The translations under genes and the position numbers were made by a program. A stretch of 64,000 nucleotides of DNA, taken from contig JADJSY010000005.1 of assembly GCA_016711435.1 (NCBI GenBank), positions 186,001 through 250,000 on the forward strand, written 5' to 3'. The notes beneath the pieces were generated by a model that had not been told where the DNA came from, ran no database searches, and saw only the letters and a list, made by a program, of their open reading frames with translations. Shown here piece by piece: positions 52,799 through 60,710 of the stretch (position 1 is the stretch's first letter; the number at the start of each line of letters is the position of its first letter). The stretch is from Lewinellaceae bacterium (GTDB lineage: Bacteria; Bacteroidota; Bacteroidia; Chitinophagales; Saprospiraceae).

Positions 52799-53886
52799 AA
52801 TCTCCCTTCCGCCAGCGGTTTCCCATTCACAACAATACGCAGGGTATGTTCCCCGGCGAAGTGTTTACGCGTCGTGAAATCCTGAAAACGCTGGTATTTG
52901 GAAATATCTTCCGTCTGCCCGGCAGCAAGTGTGAACTCCTTGATTTTGAATATTTTAACGGAAGTTTTTCCGGATAAAGTCTGGTAATCGATTCCGTATT
53001 CGAGGCGAAGCGCCACAGGGTGCGGAAGCGTGTTGGCAACCTGAAAGGAAAAGTTAAGCCGGCCACCGATGGGTACGGAGGCGTCGTGTTGGAAATGGCG
53101 GATCTCGATCCCTTCGACACCGCTTTGGAAACCGAAATGTGCCAGCGCTTCCGCATTGCCTTTTTTCAACAAACCGCGACAGGCATGGCGTACGATCCAG
53201 TCCGTTTCCGGCGACTGCCCCAACCAACGACCGGCCATGTCCAGCACAAGGGCGGGGTGTTCTTTGGAAATATCATTCAGATTATTGGCAACGGAACGGC
53301 GCACCGTTTCTGCGGGATCCTGTTTGAGGTTTTCGAGGATGGGCAGAATCGGCGAGGGGTCGCGTTTCAGGGCCGGAACACCCATGCCCCAGGGCAGGCG
53401 CGGACGGATGCCCTCGCTGCTCAATCGCCTCACCAAGGGGCTGGAATGCCGCGACCACTCCAGCATTTGAGCGTACATACGCTCCGGGTATTGCAACAGA
53501 AATGGCCGCACCGCAAATTCGGCGCTGCTCCAGCGGGTCATTACTGCCAATGCAGGAATGGAAGCATTGGGGTCGTCGGGGCCGTGTGTTTCTACAAAAT
53601 CCGGTAAAAAAGTGTATTCAAAAGTCATTTTTTCACCTGATCGGGCGATATAACGCTCTGTGACAGCCGTCATAGCCTGCAAGGCTTCCCGATAATCGGG
53701 TGGCAATACCTTACGCAAACACAGGCTGATATGCCGCACGCGTTGTTTCAATTCGAGCGATTCCCATTGCGCGTCAAAAACTAAGGATAAAAATGCCGCT
53801 ACCGGGAAGTTTTTTTCAACTGCAAGCATGTCTTTTGCAAACGGCTCGATCAGTTCCCGGGAAAACATGTTTTTAAGTGGCTCCAT
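52777..53886 (-). CDS. alkC: DNA alkylation repair protein AlkC with C-terminal Ig-like domain
   Basis: A 369-residue protein. Residues 1-~250 are the HEAT-like repeat domain: MEPLKNMFSRELIEPFAKDM, MTRWSSAEFAVRPFLLQYPERMYAQM, LVRRLSSEGIRPRLPWGMGVPALKRDP, VRRSVANNLNDISKEHP. Residues ~265-365 form an Ig-like beta-sandwich (PIGGRLNFSFQVANTLPHPVALRLEYGIDY), as in the structurally known AlkC group. AlkC excises N3-methyl purines without base flipping. It has a near-consensus promoter (TTTG-19-TACTTTTG). The last residues, EVRGEK, are encoded by a repeat arm. Start matches the family's usual MEPLKNMF. Confidence 0.92.
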   Translation of the reverse strand: MEPLKNMFSRELIEPFAKDMLAVEKNFPVAAFLSLVFDAQWESLELKQRVRHISLCLRKVLPPDYREALQAMTAVTERYIARSGEKMTFEYTFLPDFVETHGPDDPNASIPALAVMTRWSSAEFAVRPFLLQYPERMYAQMLEWSRHSSPLVRRLSSEGIRPRLPWGMGVPALKRDPSPILPILENLKQDPAETVRRSVANNLNDISKEHPALVLDMAGRWLGQSPETDWIVRHACRGLLKKGNAEALAHFGFQSGVEGIEIRHFQHDASVPIGGRLNFSFQVANTLPHPVALRLEYGIDYQTLSGKTSVKIFKIKEFTLAAGQTEDISKYQRFQDFTTRKHFAGEHTLRIVVNGKPLAEGRLEVRGEK

Positions 53887-53905
53887 GTGTTGTTATTTGC
53901 TCCCG

Positions 53906-53936
53906 CAAAAGTAGACCGTTCCGAACACTCAACAAA
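53906..53936 (-). promoter_or_regulatory. Full Bacteroidota promoter (TTTG-19-TACTTTTG) for alkC
   Basis: On the minus strand TTTG (53933-53936), 19 nt, then TACTTTTG (53906-53913): both boxes and the spacing match the published Bacteroidota consensus. It begins inside the last codons of the upstream phosphotransferase gene. The leader is about 15 nt. Confidence 0.8.
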
Positions 53937-54948
53937 TCAACTGCGCCATATACCTGTCTAGCAAATCCCAATATAGTTTTGCCGTCGCGACCAGGGCATC
54001 CGTGCGGTGTTGTTCCAGTTCCATCAACGCCACTTTCAGGCGGACATTCGCCCGGTACGCTTTGAAATACAGGAACAACTGTTCGTCTTCCGAATGCCCG
54101 ATGCAGCGCCAGTGCTTCAGATAGGCGTCCATAAATGCCTCTGCCAGTTCGTGGTGCCGGCCGGCATCCAGTTCCATACACAAAAAAGCCAGGTCGCTGA
54201 GCACGTCTAATTGCCGGAAATGTGTGTTGAATTCAATGCAGTCGAAAACAACCGGTCCTTCCGGCAGCAGAAAAATATTGCGTGCATGCAGATCGCCGTG
54301 CCCGTCGACCCAAAAACCGGTATCCGCACGTGCATGGAGCCGCGTTTCGTGCCGGTCTAAAAAATCACCGACCTTTTGGCGCCAGGCTCCGAGTGTTGCA
54401 ATGGCGCCGGCGCCCAAAATGCGCGCGGCTACAGCCTCCAGCCGGAATAAATCATCAAAATCTGCCCGGTTATCGCCTGGCTTATAAGGCGCCGCGTTGC
54501 CGGGAATGATTGCCGAGCGGTGAAAACGGGCCAGCATGTGTGCCATTTCCGACATGTCATTTGTTGTTACGGCGTTTTCATGCAACAAGCGATCCATCTG
54601 ACGATGGTTGTCCATCCGTTTCATCCACACGGCGTAGTCGAGGGGCGTTTCTGTAGTATCCTCGCTTATTTCCAGGCTGCCATCCGGGCGCCCGCAGACC
54701 GGTAATACGTCGAGGTACATGTCAGGAGCGAGTCGGCGATTCAGCCTTACCTCTTCGTTGCAATAGAATTTCCGTTTTTCCGGAGTGCTGAAATCCAGAA
54801 AAGGAAATTGCACCGGTTTTTTGATTTTGAAAGCATAGGCGGGAGTTAGTAAAACCCAGGAAATATATGTTTCCACCCATTCCACCGGTGTTGCGGGGCC
54901 GGGGAACCGACCTTTGTCGGTGAGCGCTTGTATTTGTTGAGATGTCAT
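53929..54948 (-). CDS. Aminoglycoside-phosphotransferase-fold protein (COG2187 type)
   Basis: A 339-residue kinase-like protein. It begins with ETYISWVLLTPAYAFKIKKPVQFPFLDFSTPEKRKFYCNEEVRLNRRLAPDMY, the opening of COG2187 proteins. It has the phosphotransferase loop GFWVDGHGDLHARNIFLL (catalytic Asp and Mg-binding Asn) and VVFDCIEFNTHFRQLDVLSDLAFL (Mg-binding Asp). In many proteobacteria this domain is fused to a P-loop kinase (COG0645). Here the kinase is a separate gene 135 bp upstream on the same strand, so the pair is split. Substrate unknown. Confidence 0.85.
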   Translation of the reverse strand: MTSQQIQALTDKGRFPGPATPVEWVETYISWVLLTPAYAFKIKKPVQFPFLDFSTPEKRKFYCNEEVRLNRRLAPDMYLDVLPVCGRPDGSLEISEDTTETPLDYAVWMKRMDNHRQMDRLLHENAVTTNDMSEMAHMLARFHRSAIIPGNAAPYKPGDNRADFDDLFRLEAVAARILGAGAIATLGAWRQKVGDFLDRHETRLHARADTGFWVDGHGDLHARNIFLLPEGPVVFDCIEFNTHFRQLDVLSDLAFLCMELDAGRHHELAEAFMDAYLKHWRCIGHSEDEQLFLYFKAYRANVRLKVALMELEQHRTDALVATAKLYWDLLDRYMAQLIC

Positions 54949-54952
54949 TTTT

Positions 54953-55064
54953 AAGTTATTTGGTGTACAATAGAATACGGATTGGACGGATCAGACACGG
55001 ATTTTTACGATATTTTACGAGAAAAATCTGTTTCTGATCCGTCCCATTGTACACCAAATAATTT
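54953..55064. repeat. Two-part long hairpin between the split kinase genes
   Basis: The outer arms TTATTTGGTGTACAAT and ATTGTACACCAAATAA match exactly. The inner arms GGACGGATCAGACACGG + ATTTTT (54984-55006) and AAAAATCTGTTTCTG + ATCCGTCCC (55022-55044) match with few differences; the left arm carries an extra AGAATACGGATT. The centre is TTACGATATTTTACG. The sequence is unlike the low-complexity word families. Confidence 0.8.
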
Positions 55065-55083
55065 GAGTTAATTTGAAACGTGG

Positions 55084-55581
55084 TCATTTATCTTGTTCCA
55101 TGTATGTGTGTATAGACACGACCATTTCAGCCAGGGAAGCGGCGTCCGACCACAGCACCAGGTGCGGTTCCGGGATCGGTTCGTATGCATCCCTGATTTT
55201 TTGATACACTTCAAAATCGGCTTCACTGTCCGATCTCGGCGTTTGCAGCCGCTCCCGGATGATGCGCTCCGAGGCGCGTAATTCCACCCAGAACAAGGGA
55301 ATACTGCATTCCGCAGCTACCTGTCGAAACGGCTCCCGGATGGATTCTTTAAAAAACGTGCTGTCCACAACCACTTTTTTGCCTTCCGTCAGCAACTCCC
55401 GGGTGCGTTCCAGCAACGTCCGGTATACTTTTTCCTTGTCCTCCGGGCGGTATTGGCCCATCAGTCCCAGCTCGCGGCGCAGCAAATCGCTGTTCAGGTG
55501 AACCGCGCCGTACCGGGCGGCATACGCTTTGGCAAGCGTCGTTTTTCCGGAGCCTGGCAGGCCGGAGAGCAGTAGAAGCAT
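55084..55581 (-). CDS. P-loop kinase/AAA-type ATPase (COG0645 type)
   Basis: A 165-residue protein. Walker A is LLSGLPGSGKTTLAKAYA at residues 4-21. It continues VHLNSDLLRRELGLMG, VVVDSTFFKESIREPF and the lid region VELRASERIIRERLQTPR, as in small nucleotide/sugar kinases fused to phosphotransferase domains in other bacteria. It precedes the COG2187-type gene, with a hairpin between them. A joint function is likely. Confidence 0.87.
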   Translation of the reverse strand: MLLLLSGLPGSGKTTLAKAYAARYGAVHLNSDLLRRELGLMGQYRPEDKEKVYRTLLERTRELLTEGKKVVVDSTFFKESIREPFRQVAAECSIPLFWVELRASERIIRERLQTPRSDSEADFEVYQKIRDAYEPIPEPHLVLWSDAASLAEMVVSIHTYMEQDK

Positions 55582-55621
55582 GGTTTGGAATATTTATTTC
55601 ATCATTACTAAGGGCCAAAAC

Positions 55622-55712
55622 CCATACTGCTGGACATTTTTTCCAGCACCCAGACCTATAAGGTTTCTAAAACCTTATAGGTCTTGTTCCACGAAAATGT
55701 CAAGCAGTATGG
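55622..55712. repeat. Nested palindrome with GACCTATAAGGTTT core
   Basis: Outer arms CCATACTGCTGGACATTTT (55622-55640) and 55694-55712 match with one mismatch. The core GACCTATAAGGTTT (55653-55666) and AAACCTTATAGGTC (55670-55683) match exactly. I recall that ACCTATAAGGTTT hairpins recur in many Bacteroidota genomes. It lies between the P-loop kinase and the bactofilin-like gene. Confidence 0.8.
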
Positions 55713-55736
55713 CATAAGCCTTGTTTTTTTGCAATC

Positions 55737-56930
55737 TCAGGCGCTTGCCCGATCACGCCGAAATATGCGGGTATTATCCAGTATGGCACCGAAAGCGATC
55801 AGGACGGCAGCGATTTTGACGATCCATCCCAGGAAAGGAATGAAGGTCAACAGTTTCAAAACGACAAGCAAACCGAGCGCTACAAATACTAATTGTAAAA
55901 GGCGCCAGTTGTATGCCTTGCGCTGGTCTATCCAGTTTGCGCCCACCAATGCGGTGATGATACTTGCCAGTGCGAAGAACAAGCCGTAAAAAAGCAATGC
56001 AATGAGGCCTATGGGAATGCCGATTACCGTAATGAACAGCAACACAATGGCAACCGGTACTACTACAAAGTACAGGAAACCGTAGCCCAATGAACGTACC
56101 GGTTCCGCCGATGCGGTAGTTGCTGCCGCTTTGAAAGTCCGCCCGAAAAACCACTGCCCCAGCCAGAGCAGCGTGAACCCTGCGAGCAGGTACCACAGCA
56201 CGGCTAAAAATGATGCGAAGCCGAGAAATTTGGCATCCGGCTGCTCGAAGTGTTTCCGAAGCGATGGATCGAACGTAGCAGTTGCGCCGTTTTGCAGGGC
56301 ATTGCCGAAAGAGATTTCTCCTGCTTCCGCCCAGTAACGGACAGGGCCGCGCAGGGCTGCGTTTCCACCGATAGTAATGTTTTGAGCAACCAATTGCGAA
56401 GCGCCGCCGATGGTACCGTTCAGGGTAAGTTCGCCGCCATTGAACTCGAAATCTTTTTCCACCGTACCGTTCAGGTCTAATTTGCCTGCAACAGATTTAA
56501 AGATGCCCCGTGCGATACCACTAAAAGCAACGGTGCCGCCCGATACGGCTACTGTGCCGTCGATGACGGCGTCCCTTTCCACGGATATGGTGCCGCCCGT
56601 GACCAGCAAATCGCCGCCGATATGGCCTGATATGGTAAGCGTACCGCCCGCAGCGCGCACATCGTCGAGGACTGTGCCGCGCAGGTAAATATTGCCGCCC
56701 CCCAATACGATATCGCCGGTGACGGTATCAATCACCGTGACGGTGCCGCCTGCGCACCAGATATCGCCGTATACGGGCGCATCAATATAAATCGTGCCGC
56801 TGAAAACGTAGATGTCTTCATAGACAGCCTGGGAAATCCGAACATTTTCGCCGCTTTCAAAACGCAGCGCAAGTGCCGGAAGGGTAAGCAAAAGTGCTAA
56901 CAAAGATGTGATGACAAATCTTTTTTTCAT
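55737..56930 (-). CDS. Bactofilin-like membrane protein (polymer-forming domain plus C-terminal helices)
   Basis: A 397-residue protein. A signal peptide or first helix (MKKRFVITSLLALLLTLPALA) is followed by ~190 residues of right-handed beta-helix repeats (VYGDIWCAGGTVTVIDTVTGDIVLGGGNIYLRGTVLDDVRAAGG, ISGHIGGDLLVTGGTISVE) as in bactofilins. The C-terminal ~170 residues hold four hydrophobic helices (FASFLAVLWYLLAGFTLLWLGQWFFG, FLYFVVVPVAIVLLFITVIGIPIGLIALLFYGLFFALASIITALVG). Such fusions are found in envelope contexts; the beta-helix probably faces the periplasm. The gene is alone between repeat-filled spacers. Confidence 0.85.
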   Translation of the reverse strand: MKKRFVITSLLALLLTLPALALRFESGENVRISQAVYEDIYVFSGTIYIDAPVYGDIWCAGGTVTVIDTVTGDIVLGGGNIYLRGTVLDDVRAAGGTLTISGHIGGDLLVTGGTISVERDAVIDGTVAVSGGTVAFSGIARGIFKSVAGKLDLNGTVEKDFEFNGGELTLNGTIGGASQLVAQNITIGGNAALRGPVRYWAEAGEISFGNALQNGATATFDPSLRKHFEQPDAKFLGFASFLAVLWYLLAGFTLLWLGQWFFGRTFKAAATTASAEPVRSLGYGFLYFVVVPVAIVLLFITVIGIPIGLIALLFYGLFFALASIITALVGANWIDQRKAYNWRLLQLVFVALGLLVVLKLLTFIPFLGWIVKIAAVLIAFGAILDNTRIFRRDRASA

Positions 56931-56952
56931 GGTCTGGAATGTTTAAATGCTG

Positions 56953-57030
56953 CTTAAGTTATCCGTTATTAGTTATTGGTTATCCGTGTTGATAATCAAG
57001 CATTTGTAAAGAATTCAAGCAAATTTTTTT
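56953..57030. repeat. ~78-nt GTTATC-family repeat, plus orientation
   Basis: GTTATCCGTTATTAG, TTATTGGTTATCCGTG, TTGATAATCAAGCATTTG, then TAAAGAATTCAAGC and AAATTTTTTTTG. It lies upstream of the bactofilin-like gene. No inverted partner is found in the spacer. Confidence 0.8.
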
Positions 57031-57160
57031 TGCATACTTACTTACAAAAATTTAACCTGAACTATTTTGCTTGATGTACCAAATATGAAGCCCCCGATCA
57101 TTGCAATCAAATGACATGCATTAATCAGCAGGATGATATTTACCTCAATATCCCAATAAC

Positions 57161-58810
57161 TCAATGCCCAGCCGTCAGCAGTGGCAGGAACTGCCAGAGC
57201 ATTTGTACAAACACAATTTTACCGATCAGCAACAGGGGATAAACCAGCGCATAGCCGTAGGTGGGTATTTTATTCTGTGACAGGTTGTTGGCAAAATCCA
57301 GGTTGGCCGGGTGATGACTGATCATACCGGAAAGCAGCACAAAAGGGATTTTTAATAATTTATAACCGATCAGCAGGATGGCAACGCCGCCGAAGAGGCT
57401 GACAATGGCCCCCGAGAGCAACATGAGCGGGCCGGCAGGGCTGAGCATGGTCGACAGGAAAGTAGCGCCTGAATTGATGCCGATGGTCGCCAGCAAGAGC
57501 ATCAACCCGATTTGCCGGAGGGTAAGATTGGCGGAGTACGGCAGCGACCACAAGATCGGGCCGGAGCGACGAAGATAGGAAAGCAGCAGGCCTGCCACCA
57601 GCGGGCCTCCGGCAAAACCCAGACTGAACAGGATGCCGCCGGGCAAGGTAATTTCGATGGAACCCAGCAAAATACCGAGGCCCATCCCGAGGCCGAAAGA
57701 TAATAAGTCGATGTGGCTGAGGTGTTCATAAGAATCGCCGAATACCTTTTCCAGGTCTTTAAGGTCTGCTTCCCGCGCCAGTACGCGGATGCGGTCGCCC
57801 AGCTCCAGTACGGTGGCGGGATGGATCAGGGAGTCAATATCGCCGCGCCGCAATCGTGTGAGTACTACCTGATACTGTTCGGACAGGTTCAGCGAAGCAA
57901 TCGTTTTGCCGGCCACTTTGGGATTGGATACTACGATGCGGCGCATGGCAAATGCCGAGCGGTCTTCGGACAGGTCTTGTTCGACGGTTTGTCCAAGCAG
58001 GGCGCTGATGCGCTCCACCTCCGGCACTTCACCGGTAATGGACACCAGGTCATTCGACTGGAATACCATATCGTAGTAACACAGGCTGTTTTTATGGTCG
58101 CGGAGCAGACGACCAAAAATGACATTACTCTTATACGTTCTGGTAAATTCCCGCAAACTGATGCCCACCACTTCCGGCTGATTGATCTGCACCGTGTGGT
58201 TCACAATGGGCTGACCGCTTGGAAATTCGTTGCTCAGCGCCTGTGTTTCGGCGGCATAGTCCACGCGCAGCAGTCGCCGCGTCAGGGCAACGGCGACCAT
58301 CAGGCCGATGATCCCCATCGGGTAAGAAATGGAATAACCCACCACGGCGCTGTTCGACATCGCCTCGACATCGGGGCCGCCGCGCGCCTGAATGGCATCG
58401 AGCAAGCCCGCCAGCGCGGGCGTATTGGTGGTGATGCCGGCCAGCAGCCCTGCCGCGCCGGAGGAATCGAAACCAAATAAAAAGGCAGACAACCCCACGC
58501 AGATACTGAGAATGCTGAGCGACAGTACTGCCAAAATCAAATTGGCAGCCCCGCGGCTTTTCATGGAGCGGAAAAAAGCAGGCCCGGAACTCATGCCGAT
58601 GCTGTACACAAAAATCGCCAGTCCCAGCAGTTTGATCACATCCGGGATTTTTACTTCCGGGCGCGCAGCGCCAATGGCTAAGCCCACAAACAACACGGTC
58701 GCCACGCCGAGGCTGTTGCCCCGGAATTTCAGGTTTCCCAGAAAAGAGCCGAAAGCGGCGGCCAGAAACAAATAAAACAAAGCTTCTTCGGAACCGGAAG
58801 TGGAGTGCAT
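57161..58810 (-). CDS. AspT/YidE-type transporter with two RCK_C domains
   Basis: A 549-residue membrane protein of the aspartate:alanine exchanger family. About five helices (1-190) include GLAIFVYSIGMSSGPAFFRS and AGLLAGITTNTPALAGLLDA. Two soluble RCK_C (TrkA_C) domains follow (~210-360; EVVGISLREFTRTYKSNVIFGRLLRD and NPKVAGKTIASLNLSEQYQVVLTRLRRGD). The second membrane half repeats the first (GLGMGLGILLGSIEITLPGG, LMLLLATIGINSGATFLS). The duplicated layout equals TIGR01625-type antiporter duplication. Substrate unknown. A TACTTTTG promoter lies 23 bp upstream. Confidence 0.9.
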   Translation of the reverse strand: MHSTSGSEEALFYLFLAAAFGSFLGNLKFRGNSLGVATVLFVGLAIGAARPEVKIPDVIKLLGLAIFVYSIGMSSGPAFFRSMKSRGAANLILAVLSLSILSICVGLSAFLFGFDSSGAAGLLAGITTNTPALAGLLDAIQARGGPDVEAMSNSAVVGYSISYPMGIIGLMVAVALTRRLLRVDYAAETQALSNEFPSGQPIVNHTVQINQPEVVGISLREFTRTYKSNVIFGRLLRDHKNSLCYYDMVFQSNDLVSITGEVPEVERISALLGQTVEQDLSEDRSAFAMRRIVVSNPKVAGKTIASLNLSEQYQVVLTRLRRGDIDSLIHPATVLELGDRIRVLAREADLKDLEKVFGDSYEHLSHIDLLSFGLGMGLGILLGSIEITLPGGILFSLGFAGGPLVAGLLLSYLRRSGPILWSLPYSANLTLRQIGLMLLLATIGINSGATFLSTMLSPAGPLMLLSGAIVSLFGGVAILLIGYKLLKIPFVLLSGMISHHPANLDFANNLSQNKIPTYGYALVYPLLLIGKIVFVQMLWQFLPLLTAGH

Positions 58811-58832
58811 AGCGAGGAGTAATTGAGGAAGC

Positions 58833-58840
58833 CAAAAGTA
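58833..58840 (-). promoter_or_regulatory. Bacteroidota -7 box TACTTTTG for the AspT/YidE-type transporter
   Basis: Exact TAnnTTTG on the minus strand, 22 nt from the ATG at 58810. No -33 TTTG at the usual distance. Confidence 0.6.
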
Positions 58841-58910
58841 GACAAAAGGAGGGTTTTTATGTAGTCAGAAAGGGAAGGAAATTATTGCGGTACTGGAAGG
58901 TGGCATTTTA

Positions 58911-58983
58911 AAAATTCGTGAATTTTTTTACGGTTGACCAAAAAAATTCGCGTGAATTTTTACGGTTGACCGTAAGAATTCGC
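58911..58983. repeat. Direct/inverted repeats with TACGGTTGACC
   Basis: AATTCGTGAATTTTTTTACGG + TTGACC recurs 34 bp later as ATTCGCGTGAATTTTTACGG + TTGACC. The second copy closes as a hairpin (TACGGTTGACCGTA). It lies directly downstream of the toxin gene and could be its terminator or a regulatory site. Confidence 0.55.
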
Positions 58984-58996
58984 GTTGTATCGCTTT

Positions 58997-59323
58997 TCAC
59001 CCAATTGAATCAATACGGGTTTGTAAATCTTTGTCTGAAATATTTGCTTGTTCTGACTTGTCATAAATTGCCAACAAAATGACTGTTTCGTGTTGGATTT
59101 TTACGCAAGTAACTAGTCTGCCGCCACCGCTTTTACCCCGCTTTTTTCCGGTGATTGGGAATCGAATTTTAAAGCAATCTTTGCCAAGTGGTGTGCCGAT
59201 GTCTGGTTGCTCACGGAGCATTTCTGCAAGATCTGCAACATCCGTTCGAATAGCAGGGTAGCGCTTAGCGAGCCATTTCAGTTCGCGAATGAAAAATGGT
59301 GTAGCAACTATTTCAAAGTTCAT
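58997..59323 (-). CDS. RelE/ParE-family toxin
   Basis: A 108-residue protein with the RelE/ParE fold order: MNFEIVATPFFIRELKWLAKRYPAIRTDVADLAEML (two helices), then KIRFPITGKKRGKSGGGRLVTCVKIQHETVILLAIYDKSEQANISDKDL. The YDKSEQANI end is typical of the ParE-like subgroup. RelE toxins cut ribosome-bound mRNA, whereas ParE toxins inhibit gyrase; the sequence does not decide which. The start overlaps the end of the antitoxin gene by 11 bp, as in classical modules. Confidence 0.88.
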   Translation of the reverse strand: MNFEIVATPFFIRELKWLAKRYPAIRTDVADLAEMLREQPDIGTPLGKDCFKIRFPITGKKRGKSGGGRLVTCVKIQHETVILLAIYDKSEQANISDKDLQTRIDSIG

Positions 59324-59531
59324 CGAGTACTGCTTCGATTTTAGGCAACTTTACTTTCCCGGATAAGTGCAGTTTGGCATCCCGTAAAGACTTTTCAAAT
59401 TCTTGCAAAAACTGCTCTTTAGATATTTTTTGCCCGTTTATCTGTTCGATTTCGACAAACTGAAGCCGCTCGAGCAGTGCCAGGAAAAATGGCAACTGGT
59501 CTTCCGGCAATTTGACAAGCAATTCTGACAT
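59313..59531 (-). CDS. Antitoxin of the RelE/ParE module
   Basis: A 72-residue acidic protein (MSELLVKLPEDQLPFFLALLERLQFVEIEQ, then SKEQFLQEFEKSLRDAKLHLSGKVKLP). It has no obvious DNA-binding motif; the C-terminal part probably wraps the toxin. Position (upstream, overlapping the toxin gene) is the main evidence. A similar layout is common in Bacteroidota and Cyanobacteria. Confidence 0.78.
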   Translation of the reverse strand: MSELLVKLPEDQLPFFLALLERLQFVEIEQINGQKISKEQFLQEFEKSLRDAKLHLSGKVKLPKIEAVLDEL

Positions 59532-59615
59532 TGTATTATGTTTTTAATCCGTGATTTTCTACAACAAAGATACATTGGTTTTATTGTTTTCACTCCCGCA
59601 GCCATGCGCGGGCTT

Positions 59616-59810
59616 TTACTTGCTCAATTTAGCCACTTCTTCCTCCGTCGTCCGCAGGCGTTCGCGGCAAAATTGTATGAGTGCATTGGCGCGCGCTATT
59701 TTTTCGCCGAGTTCGTCGATGCGCACGGCTTCGGACTGCAAGTCCTGTACGATTTGCTGCAGCTCCTGCTGTGCCGATTCGTAACTAAGTATCTCTTCTT
59801 GCTTTTTCAT
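59616..59810 (-). CDS. xseB: Exodeoxyribonuclease VII small subunit
   Basis: A 64-residue protein with the XseB pattern: ILSYESAQQELQQIVQDLQSEAVRIDELGEKIARANALIQFCRERL (two amphipathic helices; E/QLxxIVxxLE-like start and C-terminal CRERL). Several copies bind the large subunit XseA, which is not in the window next to it. Exonuclease VII degrades single-stranded DNA from both ends. It lies between the antitoxin gene and the SET gene. Confidence 0.88.
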   Translation of the reverse strand: MKKQEEILSYESAQQELQQIVQDLQSEAVRIDELGEKIARANALIQFCRERLRTTEEEVAKLSK

Positions 59811-59830
59811 TGCCTTTTGTCCTTTGCCTT

Positions 59831-60217
59831 TTATTTTTCAAACCAGACTTTGGTTTGGTTGTCGGCATCGCCGTTATAGTTGATCAGTATTTCTCCTCCG
59901 GCGGGAATATCCTGGATACAATAAAAATCAATGGTTTTTGCTTCGAAATCCATGCCGTATTCGGCATTGGGCTGGTAGGAATGGTTGTACAGCGACCCGT
60001 AGCCGAGGCAAAAGGCATACCATTCGCCCTCTTCACCCCAGTCGAAATAGTAGTCGTCCAGTACCGTCTGCCTGACATTTGCTAACTGCGCTACCGGGAA
60101 CAATATGATTGGGCACACCTCGATCACTTCCCCTGCTTCGATGTCGCGGGCTGCAAAAACGCCTTGCCCGTGGGTATCGGAAGGGGCGACGAAAATGGAT
60201 GCTTGCTGGACGCTCAT
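59831..60217 (-). CDS. SET-domain protein
   Basis: A 128-residue minimal SET domain. It starts IFVAPSDTHGQGVFAARDIEAGEVIEVCPIILFP (the GxG-type opening), continues FCLGYGSLYNHSYQPNAEYGMD (the NHS motif that binds S-adenosylmethionine), and ends IPAGGEILINYNGD (the GEEL-like/NY pseudoknot tyrosine). All SET landmarks are present. Bacterial SET proteins methylate lysines on unknown proteins. It ends 20 bp before xseB, so co-transcription is possible. Confidence 0.88.
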   Translation of the reverse strand: MSVQQASIFVAPSDTHGQGVFAARDIEAGEVIEVCPIILFPVAQLANVRQTVLDDYYFDWGEEGEWYAFCLGYGSLYNHSYQPNAEYGMDFEAKTIDFYCIQDIPAGGEILINYNGDADNQTKVWFEK

Positions 60218-60221
60218 TCTA

Positions 60222-60255
60222 GAGGTGAGAGGTGAGAGGTGAGAAGTGAGAGGTG
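60222..60255. repeat. Left arm flanking the four-helix-bundle gene (GAGGTGAGAGG family)
   Basis: A run of GAGGTGAGAGG words that begins just after the SET gene start and ends one base before the stop codon of the four-helix-bundle gene. It is complementary to 60711-60749 over about 30 bp. Confidence 0.8.
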
Positions 60256-60256
60256 G

Positions 60257-60607
60257 TTAAGGGGACATGGATGATTTTATTTTGGCGGTGATTTTCAGGA
60301 TTTCCAGGGCTTCCGTGGAGAGTTGGGCCAATTCAAGTTTGTCTCCATAGTTGGCTGCATCGAATAAATCCAGCCAATATATTGTCTCGTCCGCCTCTTC
60401 AACTACAATGCAGATTTTAGCATACAACTCGTTTTTAGACCGGCCTCGGCAGAAGGCCCTGAAGTTGGCTCCAATGGAAGTAGCGGATTTACAGAGTTGA
60501 TTAGACAAAATTTTTGTAGCCGTATTAAATGGCACCATTCCCAGGAAATTTAATACCCTGACTGCAAAATCACGGGTCCTGCCCCTGAAGTTTTTCGTTG
60601 AATTCAA
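60257..60607 (-). CDS. Four-helix-bundle (S23/IVP-type) protein, 5' end probably frameshifted
   Basis: A 116-residue protein of the 23S rRNA intervening-sequence family fold: FRGRTRDFAVRVLNFLG, NQLCKSATSIGANFRAFCRGRSKNELYAKICIVVEEADETIYWLDLF. The only in-frame start is TTG at 60607. An out-of-frame ATG at 60617 encodes MTNLEFNE, the family's usual N-terminus as I remember it. Removing one T from the T5 at 60591-60595 joins it as MTNLEFNENFRGRTRDF. So a homopolymer error or mutation is likely and the true start is 60617. The function of these proteins is unknown. Inverted arms flank the gene on both sides. Confidence 0.82.
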   Translation of the reverse strand: MNSTKNFRGRTRDFAVRVLNFLGMVPFNTATKILSNQLCKSATSIGANFRAFCRGRSKNELYAKICIVVEEADETIYWLDLFDAANYGDKLELAQLSTEALEILKITAKIKSSMSP

Positions 60608-60710
60608 GATTAGTCATAAAATGAAGTATGTTATAAAAAAGTGTTGATAATCAATCAATTAAATATAAAAACGGTCCAAGCCGCTCCCTTTATAAAAATG
60701 ACCAAACGCA

